This document shows, piece after piece, positions 25,713 to 34,211 of a DNA stretch of 64,000 bases. The stretch comes from UBA11051 sp964390495 (lineage in GTDB: Bacteria > Armatimonadota > Zipacnadia > Zipacnadales > UBA11051). The notes under the pieces are model-generated. The model was not told the DNA's origin, ran no database searches, and saw only the letters and a list, made by a program, of their open reading frames with translations. The stretch's first letter is position 1, and the number at the start of each line of letters is the position of its first letter. Where the stretch lies: positions 1 through 64,000 of the forward strand of contig CAYMIN010000018.1 of assembly GCA_964390495.1 (NCBI GenBank), read 5' to 3'. The position numbers were made by a program, and so were the translations under genes.

Positions 25713-26837
25713 CTATCTGGGTATGCGACCGGCGGTTACCTTCAAGGTTCGCTCCTCGCCGGCGCGATTGATGACGAGCTGCAGCTCGTCGCCGATTTTG
25801 TGCTTGAGAATGGCCTGTCGCAGCTCTTCAGCGTTGTTGATACTGCCGCCGTCAATGGAGAGGATGACATCGAGGCGGCGCAATCCCGCCCGATGTGCCG
25901 GCCCGCCTGCGAACACGTGGATGACTACTACGCCCTGGTCGGTGGCCAGACCGATCCAGTGCGCCAGTCCGGCGCTGTTGGGCGCAATATCGCCGATGCC
26001 CAGCCACGGCCCGCCGTGAATCAGGAAATGGGCCATCATCTTCGCCTCATTGATCGGGATGGCAAAGCTGATACCGATGGTGGTGGCTTCGCGGTTGGGT
26101 GAGAATATGGCGTAGTTGACGCCGATGGCCTGGCCGGCCAGATTAAGCAGCGGGCCCCCGCTGTTACCCTGGTTGATAGCCGCATCGGTCTGGATAACGT
26201 CGCGCTGGCGGTCGGGGCCGACCGGACGATAGCCCTTGGCACTGACCACACCAACGGTGACAGTACCGGTGTAGCCGAAGGGATTGCCCATAGCGACCAC
26301 CCATTCACCGACCTTGACCGCGTCGCTGTCACCCAGCTCCAGAGCGGTCAGATCCTCGGGCGCGTCCACCGGTTCCACTACCGCCAAGTCGGAAGCGATT
26401 TCTGCGCCGATCAGCTTGCCCTGGAATCTGCGCCCGTCAATCAGCTCGATTGCAATTTCCTGGGCATCGGCCACCACATGGGCATTAGTGAGTATCAAGA
26501 AGCGGCCCTCATAGCTGAATACGAAACCCGAGCCAAGCCCCGGCTTTGGCTCAGTTCCCAAGAGGTACTCCCACATATTGCGCGGCTGGATAGTAGTAAG
26601 GGTCTCGATCCTGACCACGGCCGTCTCGGCCCGTGAGACCGCGTCAACGATGGCATCCTGCTCGGTCTTGATTTCCACCGTCGGACGGCGTAGAGGATAC
26701 CTAATCCCGCCATCGTCGCCGGGAGTAGGGGCAGAGGCGCCCTGGTAAAACGACGCGCCCAGAAAGCCGCCGATGGCCCCCACAATCAAAGCCAGAATCA
26801 GCAAAAGCACCGGGCTAATCATCCTGTTGGACTGCAT
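25713..26837 (-). CDS. HtrA/DegP-type serine protease with one PDZ domain
   Basis: A 374-residue protein with one N-terminal transmembrane segment (about 7-30), a trypsin-like protease domain and one PDZ domain (about 285-370, GGPAHRAGLRRLDVILSIDG). The catalytic triad is H120 (TNAHVV), D150 (ASDLAVVE) and S226 (QGNSGGPL). It should work in the envelope on misfolded proteins, with the PDZ domain sensing exposed C-termini. I use ATG 26837; the reading frame can be extended six codons to a TTG. Only one PDZ is present, as in DegS and many Gram-positive HtrA proteins. Confidence 0.93.
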   Translation of the reverse strand: MQSNRMISPVLLLILALIVGAIGGFLGASFYQGASAPTPGDDGGIRYPLRRPTVEIKTEQDAIVDAVSRAETAVVRIETLTTIQPRNMWEYLLGTEPKPGLGSGFVFSYEGRFLILTNAHVVADAQEIAIELIDGRRFQGKLIGAEIASDLAVVEPVDAPEDLTALELGDSDAVKVGEWVVAMGNPFGYTGTVTVGVVSAKGYRPVGPDRQRDVIQTDAAINQGNSGGPLLNLAGQAIGVNYAIFSPNREATTIGISFAIPINEAKMMAHFLIHGGPWLGIGDIAPNSAGLAHWIGLATDQGVVVIHVFAGGPAHRAGLRRLDVILSIDGGSINNAEELRQAILKHKIGDELQLVINRAGEERTLKVTAGRIPR

Positions 26838-26908
26838 ATCCGCACCGCCTGGCAATCATTGTCCCACAACGACCTCGAGCCGCTTTTCGACGTTGCTCAG
26901 GGAAAGCT

Positions 26909-26936
26909 GAGCCACGCGTTTTGTGAAGTATTTGGG
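26909..26936. repeat. Dispersed repeat family B, copy 2
   Basis: Matches 17917-17944 at 26 of 28 positions, same strand, also in an intergenic region and also next to other hairpin-forming sequence. Confidence 0.7.
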
Positions 26937-27003
26937 CTAGAAATAGTCTCATAGCCTAGTTTTCAGGAGTCGCGACCTGGTAAGATGCTGGTTCCGGCAC
27001 CCA

Positions 27004-27031
27004 GGGGACAGTTCCTGAAGGGACAGTCCCC
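27004..27031. repeat. GGGGAC/GTCCCC hairpin repeat
   Basis: GGGGAC (27004-27009) and GTCCCC (27026-27031) flank ACAGTTCC-type sequence, and GGGACAG occurs twice within it. This is a repeat style seen dispersed in several environmental bacterial genomes. It lies between ribH and the HtrA gene. Confidence 0.45.
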
Positions 27032-27087
27032 GTTCCCGAGCTACGCGTCGGAAGTTAGCTGGCTGAATACGCTAAACAGATACGCTT

Positions 27088-27552
27088 CTAGAGCTGTTTC
27101 ATCACATTGGCCATCTCGATGGCGGTGACGGCGGCCTCGAAGCCACGATTCGGCAAGCGAGTGCCGGCCCGCTCAATCGCGTCCTCCAGGGTTTCGGCCG
27201 TGATTACGCCGAAGATCACCGGCACGCCGGTGTCCATGCCGGCCCTGGCCAGACCCTTGGCGGCTTCGCCGGCCACGAAGTCGAAGTGGGGTGTCGAGCC
27301 GCGGATGACCGCACCGATGGCGATCACGGCGTCATAGTCGCCGCTTTCGGCCATTTTTATGGCGGCCAGGGGCAGTTCGAAGCTGCCCGGCACCCAGACG
27401 AGAGTGATGTCGGTTTCTTTGACACCGTGGCGGATCAGAGCGTCAATCGCGCCGTCTTTCAGCTTGCTGCTGATGAACTCATTGAAGCGGCTCACCAGCA
27501 GGCCGAATTTCAGGCCTTTACCTAAGAGATCGCCGGCAATTTCCTGTCCCAT
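27088..27552 (-). CDS. ribH: 6,7-dimethyl-8-ribityllumazine synthase
   Basis: A 154-residue lumazine synthase, the penultimate enzyme of riboflavin synthesis, joining the pyrimidinedione with dihydroxybutanone phosphate. It has the family features FGLLVSRFNEFI, WVPGSFELPLAA, AIGAVIRGSTPHFDFV (with the active-site His) and FGVITAETLEDAIERAGT. I choose ATG 27552 (GAGG about 8 nt upstream); the longer in-frame form runs into the ribBA coding region. It is last in the rib cluster, about 50 nt after ribBA. Confidence 0.97.
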   Translation of the reverse strand: MGQEIAGDLLGKGLKFGLLVSRFNEFISSKLKDGAIDALIRHGVKETDITLVWVPGSFELPLAAIKMAESGDYDAVIAIGAVIRGSTPHFDFVAGEAAKGLARAGMDTGVPVIFGVITAETLEDAIERAGTRLPNRGFEAAVTAIEMANVMKQL

Positions 27553-27601
27553 GTTTCTTACCTCATTTCTGTAAGGACGCTGTGCGTCCTCTCGGACACC
27601 C

Positions 27602-28840
27602 CTACTGTTGAGATTCCCTATCTTCACCCAGCAGATGGCCCATCTTCTCCCGCTTGGTGCGCAGGTACCGGGCGCTATATGGTGTTGCCGGGGCCTGCAG
27701 CGGTACGCGCTCGATGACCTCCAACCCGTAGCCGTCCATCGCCGCGTACTTGGCCGGGTTATTGGTCATCAGCCGCATCTTGGTAATCCCCAAATCAGCC
27801 AGCACTTGCGCCCCGAGGCCGTAGTCCCGCATGTCGGCGGGGAAGCCCAGCGCCTCGTTGGCCTCGACGGTATCGTAACCGTTGTCCTGCAGGTGGTAGG
27901 CCTTGATCTTGTTCGTCAGACCGATGCCGCGGCCCTCATGACTGGGGATGTATATCACCACCCCACAGCCGGCCTGCTCAATCGCCTGCAGGGCCGCGTG
28001 TAGCTGCCAGCCGCAATCGCACTTCAGCGACCCCAGCACATCGCCCGTTACACAGCCGGAATGGACCCGCACCAGCGGCGCTTCGGCGCTGCTCGGATCG
28101 CCCTTGATGACCGCGATATAGACGGTGCCGTCAAGGTCGGAGCTGTAGATTGCGGCCTCGAAATCGCCGTAGATGGTCGGCAGATGCGCCGTGGCCTCGC
28201 GCTTCACCAGCCGCTCGGTACGGCGGCGCAGTCTGATGATGTCGGCAATCGTGACGAGCGTCAGGCCTGCGCCGGCCGCAAGCTTCTGGAGCGCGTCCCG
28301 GTCCGCCACGGTGCCATCCTGGTTGAGGATTTGGCACAACACGCCGGCGGGATACAGCCCGGCCAGGCGCGCCAGGTCAACAGCGGCTTCGGTATGGCCG
28401 ACACGGGCCAGGGTACCGCCTTCAGCCGCCCGAATCGGGAAGACATGCCCCGGACGCAGCAGGTCACTAGGGCGGGTATCTGCGGATATGAGCAGCTTGA
28501 TGGTCCGCGCCCGCTCGTCGGCCGTATCCCCGGACATGATGCCCTCGGCGGCATCAACGGAGACGGTGAAGGCCGCCCCGGAGCGGCCGCGCTGAATCAG
28601 GCCTCCGCGCGGGTGGTCAGCGGCCATCGGCGGAATATCCAGCTCGTCGAGGCGCGCGCCGGTCATCGCCACGCACAACATGCCGCGGGCCTTGGTCATC
28701 ATGTAGTTGATGGCCGCTGCGTCGGCGAACTCGGCGGCGATAATCAGGTCGCCGGTGTCGTAGCCGTCGGCCTCGTCAACCACAATGACGAATTTGCCCT
28801 GCTCGATGTCTCTAAGAGCCTGCTCCAGGTTTGCCGGCAT
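27602..28840 (-). CDS. ribBA: RibBA: DHBP synthase-like domain fused to GTP cyclohydrolase II
   Basis: A 412-residue fusion. The C-terminal GTP cyclohydrolase II half (about 215-400) is well kept: zinc Cys 263, 274 and 276 (SGCVTGDVLGSLKCDC), HEGRGIGL, and TNNPAKYAAMDGYGLEV. The N-terminal DHBP synthase half has the right length and frame (RARTIKLL, RPGHVFPIRA, GHTEAAVDLARLAG) but its catalytic acidic loop is altered. The family RExEGD is GYDTGD at 26-31, and the essential Glu of CEIM is Q170 (CQILNQDG). The TTGIS segment is also changed. The GCH II half is probably active; DHBP synthase activity is doubtful. It is separated from ribE by a 181-nt repeat-bearing gap. Confidence 0.93.
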   Translation of the reverse strand: MPANLEQALRDIEQGKFVIVVDEADGYDTGDLIIAAEFADAAAINYMMTKARGMLCVAMTGARLDELDIPPMAADHPRGGLIQRGRSGAAFTVSVDAAEGIMSGDTADERARTIKLLISADTRPSDLLRPGHVFPIRAAEGGTLARVGHTEAAVDLARLAGLYPAGVLCQILNQDGTVADRDALQKLAAGAGLTLVTIADIIRLRRRTERLVKREATAHLPTIYGDFEAAIYSSDLDGTVYIAVIKGDPSSAEAPLVRVHSGCVTGDVLGSLKCDCGWQLHAALQAIEQAGCGVVIYIPSHEGRGIGLTNKIKAYHLQDNGYDTVEANEALGFPADMRDYGLGAQVLADLGITKMRLMTNNPAKYAAMDGYGLEVIERVPLQAPATPYSARYLRTKREKMGHLLGEDRESQQ

Positions 28841-28886
28841 TTGAGTTCACTCAAACTAAGAATCCGTCCGCATCACGAAGCCGTGG

Positions 28887-28957
28887 GTCGGGCTTTCCAG
28901 CCCGACAGCCGTTCTTTCCAGAGATGCTGGGTGCCGGACGGGCTAGAAAGCCCGTCC
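28887..28957. repeat. Palindromic repeat family A, two copies head to head
   Basis: GTCGGGCT/AGCCCGAC (28887-28894 and 28899-28906) and GGACGGGCT/AGCCCGTCC (28936-28944 and 28949-28957). The outer flanks CCGTGG (before) and TACGCGG (after) are complementary in style, so the two copies look like an inverted pair. They sit inside the rib cluster, between ribE and ribBA. Confidence 0.75.
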
Positions 28958-29021
28958 TACGCGGTAGTTCGGTATCTTTCCGATCTCAAGAGATATTGGC
29001 GGGTTGTAGCTCGACACCGCA

Positions 29022-29681
29022 TTAGTCCAGAAAACCGTTCTCCCGCAGGAATTGCTCGGTGATGCCACCGCCGGACTGGGGCACCCTAACCTCCACGTCT
29101 GGGAACATCCTGCGCACGTACTTGGCCACAATGTCAAGCTCGATATTGACCTCATCGCCGGACTTGATCTCAGGCAAAGTAGTCGCGGCCATGGTGTGCG
29201 GGATGATCGCTACCGAGAAGCCGCTGTCCGTCACTGCGGTGATTGTCAGGCTGATGCCGTCAACAGCGATGCTGCCCTTTTCGGCCACGTAGATCATCTG
29301 CTCGGCCGGGAGGCTGAAGCTGTAATGGACGGTGTCGCCCTCGGGCCGACGGCGGGTGCAAACGCCGACACAATCAACATGGCCCTGGACCAAGTGCCCG
29401 CCGAGCCGGTCCGACGGCCTCAGCGGCGTCTCCAGGTTGATGAGCTTCCCGCTACGCCAGCTCCGCAGCGTGGTGCGGCGGATGGTCTCGGCTCCGGCGT
29501 GGGTCTCGAAGACGTCGCCGGAGAGCCGCTCGATGGTCAAGCACACTCCGTTGCACGCGATACTGTCACCGACCTCCGCATCACCGGCGGTAGTCGGGGC
29601 ATGAATGTGCAACTGTACGCCGGAGGCGCGGGCGCTGGTCTGCAGCAACTTGCCGGTCTCCTGGATCAGTCCTGTGAACAT
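29022..29681 (-). CDS. ribE: Riboflavin synthase alpha chain
   Basis: A 219-residue protein with two lumazine-binding repeats (MFTGLIQETGKL, GDSIACNGVCLTI; then HLVQGHVDCVG, GSIAVDGISLTI). It converts two ribityllumazine molecules to riboflavin and a pyrimidinedione. The ATG lies 16 nt inside the end of ribD, so the genes are translationally coupled. GAGG is 6 nt upstream. Confidence 0.97.
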   Translation of the reverse strand: MFTGLIQETGKLLQTSARASGVQLHIHAPTTAGDAEVGDSIACNGVCLTIERLSGDVFETHAGAETIRRTTLRSWRSGKLINLETPLRPSDRLGGHLVQGHVDCVGVCTRRRPEGDTVHYSFSLPAEQMIYVAEKGSIAVDGISLTITAVTDSGFSVAIIPHTMAATTLPEIKSGDEVNIELDIVAKYVRRMFPDVEVRVPQSGGGITEQFLRENGFLD

Positions 29682-30757
29682 ATCCGGCCTCTAACCATCA
29701 AATCCGGCCCTAGCTGGCGGGTCTCGACGAACTCCAAAGCGACGCCCTCGGCAAGTTGGCTGATTCCCAGGTCAGCCACCGGTCCCGGTCCCTGACCCAG
29801 CAGCTTGGGTGCTAGGAAGAACACTACCTCGTCCACCAGCGCTGCTTTGATTAGAGCCGCAGCCAGAGCGGGCCCGCCCTCGCACAGAATGCTCATGATC
29901 TCGCGGCGGCCGAGTTCTATCATCAAGGCCCGCAGGTCCACCCGCCCGTCTTTCTCAGGGACGGTCAGAACCTTGGCTCCTGCCTGCTGTAGGGCCGCGA
30001 TTTTGCCCTCCTCGGCCCCCTCACAGCAGGCCACCAGACATTCGGTGCCGTCCGCGCGCTGCAGCGCCTTGGCTGTCGGCGGCGTGCGGACGTTGCTGTC
30101 AACTAGCAGCGCGCCGGAGCGGTGAGACCCCTCATTCAGCCGCGTGGTCAGGCTCGGGTCATCGGCCAGCACGGTCCCGACACCGACCATGACAAGCTGC
30201 ACCTGGCTGCGCATCTTATGGACGGCCTTGCGCGCCTTGGGTCCCGTAATCCACTGCGAGCTGCCGTGGGCCATGGCGACTCTGCCGTCCAGCGTCATGG
30301 CCATCTTCAAAGTTATATGCGGCAGACCGGTGGCCTGGTGCTTGAAGTAGGCGCGGTTCAGGTCCTTGGCGCTGGTGCCGAGCGGGCCCTGGAAGACCTC
30401 GCAGCCCGCGGCGACCAGGGTCGCGTGCCCGCCGCCTGCTACCTGCGGGTTAGGGTCCTGGCATGCATAGAATACTCGTTTGATCCCGGCGGCGATGATC
30501 GCGTCGGTGCACGGAGGTGTGCGCCCATAGTGACAGCACGGCTCCAGGGTCACGTAGATGTCTGCGCCTTGAGCCGCCGTGCCGGCCTGCTGCAGGGCCA
30601 GCACCTCGGCATGGGGCTGACCGGCGGCCGGGTGCCAGCCCTCACCGATGATTTCCCCGTGTTTGACGACAACAGCACCGACGGCCGGGTTCGGCGCAGT
30701 CCGGCCCAGGCCCCTCGCCGCCAGCGTCAAAGCCCTGCGCATATAGGAGCGGTGCAT
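29666..30757 (-). CDS. ribD: Bifunctional riboflavin deaminase/reductase
   Basis: A 363-residue RibD. The N-terminal deaminase has the zinc motif HAE (about 49) and PCCHYGRTPPC. The C-terminal reductase begins near residue 145 (PHITLKMAMTLDGRVA) with NADPH-binding strands (CEGGPALAAALI). It converts the GTP cyclohydrolase II product in two steps. It starts 4 nt after the small membrane-protein gene and overlaps ribE by 16 nt. No FMN riboswitch could be recognised ahead of it. Confidence 0.97.
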   Translation of the reverse strand: MHRSYMRRALTLAARGLGRTAPNPAVGAVVVKHGEIIGEGWHPAAGQPHAEVLALQQAGTAAQGADIYVTLEPCCHYGRTPPCTDAIIAAGIKRVFYACQDPNPQVAGGGHATLVAAGCEVFQGPLGTSAKDLNRAYFKHQATGLPHITLKMAMTLDGRVAMAHGSSQWITGPKARKAVHKMRSQVQLVMVGVGTVLADDPSLTTRLNEGSHRSGALLVDSNVRTPPTAKALQRADGTECLVACCEGAEEGKIAALQQAGAKVLTVPEKDGRVDLRALMIELGRREIMSILCEGGPALAAALIKAALVDEVVFFLAPKLLGQGPGPVADLGISQLAEGVALEFVETRQLGPDLMVRGRICSQD

Positions 30758-30761
30758 CTGC

Positions 30762-31148
30762 CTACTTATCCTCTTCCGGCTGCTGCCGGCCCTTGAGGAG
30801 ATCCTGTTCAGCCCGTAGCGCGCCGGTATAGAGCCGTGCCCGTTTCAGCTCGGCGATGGCCTGGGTCTCCTTGAGATCAATGTAGGCCACAATGATGACC
30901 ATGAGCGGGAGCAGAGTCAGCACGGCCCAGAAAATCAGCTCGTGCAGCGCGTTGTCCCACTCCCGCGCCAGGCCGTAATAGATCATGCCGATGATGATCA
31001 GAAGCAGTACGCCGCAGACGATGCGCAGGCCTAACTGCCGCGAGCTGATGATCGTGCGTCCGCGCGTGAAGGCATTGATCTGCAGCAGCATGGCGATGCC
31101 GACGATCACAGCAGTGATAAGCAGAATTACGGCGACCGCGTATGCCAT
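30762..31148 (-). CDS. Small membrane protein with C-terminal coiled tail
   Basis: A 128-residue protein with three hydrophobic segments (about 4-24, 40-60 and 72-90) followed by a charged helical tail (ETQAIAELKRARLYTGALRA). ATG 31148 has GGAGG 6 nt upstream. It sits 4 nt before ribD and 79 nt after mutL, and is probably in the same transcript. I do not recognise a family. Its place before ribD could suggest a flavin-related role, but operon position alone is weak evidence. Confidence 0.8.
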   Translation of the reverse strand: MAYAVAVILLITAVIVGIAMLLQINAFTRGRTIISSRQLGLRIVCGVLLLIIIGMIYYGLAREWDNALHELIFWAVLTLLPLMVIIVAYIDLKETQAIAELKRARLYTGALRAEQDLLKGRQQPEEDK

Positions 31149-31227
31149 CACGAGCCTCCGCTAGCGAGGCAATGATAGCACGAAACTCGATGCAGGGCAA
31201 ACTCTCGAGGTAGCGCAGCGCGGCGGC

Positions 31228-33039
31228 TCAAGTGCGCTTGAATTTGCGGTTAAGCTGGTCAATGGTGAGCGAGACTATAATCGGGTCGCCATGGGGGCAG
31301 ATGGCCGGAGCCTCGGTCGCCACCAGCTCATCAACCAGCCGCTGCATCTCCGCCTGGGTCAGATGAGTACCGGCCTTGATCGCGCCGTGACAGGCCACCA
31401 GGGCGGCCAGCTCCTCCCGCGCCCGCTCCAGAGACGAGGGAACCTCCCACTGTGCCAGGTCCCGGACCAGGTCGCCGACCGCAGTTGCGTAGTCCTGCCC
31501 CACCAGCGCCGCGGGCACCGAGCGCAATAGATATGCGCTGGGACCGAACTGCTCGAACTCGAAGCCCAGAGCCAGCAGGCTTTCCGCATTGTCCTCGACC
31601 GCTGCGGCCTCCGAGGGCGTCAGCTCCAGATTGAGCGGCACGGCCAGCAGTTGGCGGGCAAGCGGCGCGCTCCTATCGCCCATTTTATGCAGCAAGACCC
31701 GCTCGGCGGCCCGATGCTGATCAATCAGCAGCAGATCGGCTCCGGCGCGGGCAATGATATAGCGCCCGCTGAGCTGTCCGAGTACCTGGGGAGTAGGTGC
31801 GGCTTGAGCCTCCAGAGCGGATTGGTCGGACCTGTGCTCCTCAGCGGCCTCCGGCGCAGGTGGCGCGAAGACCTCGAGCCCGTCGTCGCGAGTATCTAGC
31901 GAATCGGCGAAGGGGTTGACGCGCAGGCGGGCGGCGCGGCGTGACATATCGGCGGATGGTCCCTCCCAGCGACCCGCGACAGGTCCCGGCGGCCTACCGG
32001 TGTCGTCGGCGCGGCTCAGTTCCGCGCGACCGGTAGTCAGCGAGCGCAGCCCGGCCTCGGCCAGGCCGGCCTCCACAGCTTGCTGGCAGAGCCCGTGCAT
32101 ACGCCCCTGATTGTCGAAGCGCACCTCGATCTTGGTCGGGTGCACATTGGGGTCCACGGCACCGGCGCTGGTAGTGATATGGATTACGCAAAGCGCCTGC
32201 CGGCCGCTCGGCAGTAGCATCCCATAGGCCTCAGTCACGGCGTGGCTCAGCGAGCGACTGCGCACAAAGCGGCGATTGACGAAGAAAAGCTGGGCCTGGC
32301 GATTGGCCCGGGTCAGCCTAGGCGAGCTGATAAAGCCGCTGAAGGTGAGGTCCTCAGTCTCCAGGCGCACCGGTAAAAAGAGCCGGGCCTCATTGCTCCC
32401 GTAGATGGCGGCGATGACAGCCTGCAAGTCGCCCCGGCCGGCGGTGGTCAAGACCGTCTGATTATCGTGAAGCACCTTGAAAGCGATGTCAGGTCGGGCC
32501 AGCGCCAGGCGCTGGCACCACTCGAGGCAGTGGCCGCGCTCGGTGGCGGTGGTGGCCAGGAACTTCTCGCGGGCCGGGGTATTGTAGAACAGGTGTGTCA
32601 CCTCGACAGCAGTCCCGACCGGCGCTGCGACGGTTGCCTCTGTGGCGATTTCACCACCGCGCATGGTGAGGCGATGGCCCTCGCCGGCCTCGGCCCGGCG
32701 CGTGGTAATCCGCAACTGCGCCACCGCGCCGATACTGGGCAGCGCCTCCCCTCGAAAGCCCATCGTCGCGATTGTGTCGAGGTCCTCGGCGGTGCTGATT
32801 TTGCTGGTGGCGAACCGCTGGACGGCCAGGCGCAAATCCTCGGCGCTCATACCGGAGCCGTCGTCAATGACGCGGATTAGCTCCTTGCCGCCGGCGGCGA
32901 GCTGGACCTCGATACGCGAGGCCCCGGCGTCAATGGCGTTCTCGATAAGCTCCTTGACGACGCTGGCCGGCCGTTCGACGACCTCGCCGGCGGCGATGCG
33001 GTTAGCGACATTCTCGGGAAGCACATGAATACTGCTCAT
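31228..33039 (-). CDS. mutL: DNA mismatch repair protein MutL
   Basis: A 603-residue MutL. The N-terminal GHKL ATPase is complete: IAAGEVVERPASVVKELIENAIDAG, DDGSGM, TMGFRGEALPSI, GTAVEVTHLFYNTPAR. The middle is a Pro/Glu-rich linker (about 330-410). The C-terminal dimerisation domain has DQHRAAERVLLH at about 437, where the endonuclease motif DQHAx2Ex4E would be; the second residue set is changed and the last Glu is His. CPHGDP replaces CPHGRP near the C-terminus. The ATPase part is certain; nuclease activity is doubtful. The ATG follows GAGGTG. Confidence 0.95.
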   Translation of the reverse strand: MSSIHVLPENVANRIAAGEVVERPASVVKELIENAIDAGASRIEVQLAAGGKELIRVIDDGSGMSAEDLRLAVQRFATSKISTAEDLDTIATMGFRGEALPSIGAVAQLRITTRRAEAGEGHRLTMRGGEIATEATVAAPVGTAVEVTHLFYNTPAREKFLATTATERGHCLEWCQRLALARPDIAFKVLHDNQTVLTTAGRGDLQAVIAAIYGSNEARLFLPVRLETEDLTFSGFISSPRLTRANRQAQLFFVNRRFVRSRSLSHAVTEAYGMLLPSGRQALCVIHITTSAGAVDPNVHPTKIEVRFDNQGRMHGLCQQAVEAGLAEAGLRSLTTGRAELSRADDTGRPPGPVAGRWEGPSADMSRRAARLRVNPFADSLDTRDDGLEVFAPPAPEAAEEHRSDQSALEAQAAPTPQVLGQLSGRYIIARAGADLLLIDQHRAAERVLLHKMGDRSAPLARQLLAVPLNLELTPSEAAAVEDNAESLLALGFEFEQFGPSAYLLRSVPAALVGQDYATAVGDLVRDLAQWEVPSSLERAREELAALVACHGAIKAGTHLTQAEMQRLVDELVATEAPAICPHGDPIIVSLTIDQLNRKFKRT

Positions 33040-33184
33040 ATCTACACCTCAGCCTAGGCTGGACAGGATTACAATTCGCCCCGTCGGCCCGGACTCCTTG
33101 CCCGGCAGACGCATCGCCGCGCCAAAGTTGCGGCTCGATGAAGGTTTGCGGCGGCCTGGGAATGAATCTATGGTGAGATACAAT

Positions 33185-33200
33185 CAGCCCGCTAGGGCTG
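33185..33200. promoter_or_regulatory. Small inverted repeat in the leader of the NanA/DapA-type gene
   Basis: CAGCCC (33185-33190) and GGGCTG (33195-33200) flank GCTA. It directly follows TACAAT (33179-33184), a possible -10 with no good -35, and lies 25 nt before the ATG. It could be an operator or part of a repeat. Confidence 0.3.
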
Positions 33201-33224
33201 AAGGCACTATGAAAGGCGAGAACG

Positions 33225-34112
33225 ATGACTGAGCAGTATCAGGGCGTTTTCCCCGCGGTAGTTACGGCGTATGACAGCGATGGCAAGGTGGACCCTGAGG
33301 CGCAGAAGCGGGTCGCGCGCTGGCTGATTGACCGGGGCTGCAAGGGCCTGTTCGTATGCGGCGGCACCGGCGAGGGCCTGCTGATGAGCGAAGCGGAGCG
33401 CCAAGTGGTTCTCGAAGCCGTCATGGAGGAGGTGGGGCAGGAGGCCACGATCATCGCCCATGTCGGCTCGGTCAGTCCGCGCGAGACCTATCGCCTGGCG
33501 GAACATGCCGTAGGCCTCGAGGTTGACGCAATCGCCGCGATCCCCGGGACCTATTTCCTGCCCGGCCCGGAGGAGTTGCTGGCTCATTACACCACCCTCG
33601 CCGAGATCGCGCAGCGACCGACCCTGCTCTATCATATCCCCGCCAGGACCGGAGTCAGTCTGACCCTGGAGTTGATTGACCGGCTGGCGCAGATCCCGCA
33701 CGTAGCCGGCCTGAAATACACTGACCATGACCTGTACACCTTGCAGGAGATGCGGGCGGATCAGGGCGAGGACTTCATCATTCTCTCCGGCTGTGATGAG
33801 ATGATGGTGCCGGCGCGACTGATGGGGTCCACCGGGGCCGTCGGAACCTGGTACAACGTGGCCCCCGCTGTTTTCGTCAGAGCCTTCGAGGCGGCTGCAC
33901 GCGGTGACTGGGAAGAGGCCGTGGCGGAGCAGAAGATCGGCAATCGGCTGATCCGCACTGCCCACGATCTCGGCGGTTTCGCCCTGTGTAAAACGGGCAT
34001 GGAGGCGCTCGGCTTCCCAGTCGGGCCGCCGCGCAGGCCGGTGCCGCAGGTGGATGCTGAGAATAGGAAGCGCTTTACCGAGTTCCTGGAATCCGGAGGC
34101 TTTCTGAGCTAG
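33225..34112 (+). CDS. Dihydrodipicolinate synthase / N-acetylneuraminate lyase family aldolase
   Basis: A 295-residue class I aldolase of the DapA/NanA family. Schiff-base Lys is K164 (GLKYTD), Tyr is Y136 (LLYHIPARTG), and GGTGEG at 46-51 binds the carboxylate of pyruvate. The YHIPARTGV segment and GTGEG are closer to N-acetylneuraminate lyase or keto-deoxy sugar acid aldolases than to lysine-pathway DapA. It stands away from lysine genes, in a catabolic region with a sialidase-like gene nearby. The ribosome site is AAGGCGAG. The precise substrate is not fixed by sequence. Confidence 0.9.
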   Translation: MTEQYQGVFPAVVTAYDSDGKVDPEAQKRVARWLIDRGCKGLFVCGGTGEGLLMSEAERQVVLEAVMEEVGQEATIIAHVGSVSPRETYRLAEHAVGLEVDAIAAIPGTYFLPGPEELLAHYTTLAEIAQRPTLLYHIPARTGVSLTLELIDRLAQIPHVAGLKYTDHDLYTLQEMRADQGEDFIILSGCDEMMVPARLMGSTGAVGTWYNVAPAVFVRAFEAAARGDWEEAVAEQKIGNRLIRTAHDLGGFALCKTGMEALGFPVGPPRRPVPQVDAENRKRFTEFLESGGFLS

Positions 34113-34211
34113 GTTGGCTGCGACGTACTGGGCATCGGGATTGGCCGTGTCGCAATCGCAAGCCCGGGCGTGCTCCACACGGAGCTACGTGCACGCAAGG
34201 GAGGGGCGCAA

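Noticed and set aside
25191..26102. Plus-strand 303-codon frame across the hydrolase and HtrA genes
   Set aside because: Antisense to two proteins with intact catalytic motifs; no ribosome site.
28061..29062. Plus-strand 333-codon frame over ribBA
   Set aside because: It is antisense to a well-recognised enzyme and runs into repeat sequence.
30758..31227. FMN riboswitch ahead of ribD
   Set aside because: No RFN core sequence seen; the space before ribD is filled by a small membrane-protein gene.
33207..34178. Minus-strand 323-codon frame over the NanA/DapA-type gene
   Set aside because: Shadow of a clear aldolase with Schiff-base Lys; no family features of its own.
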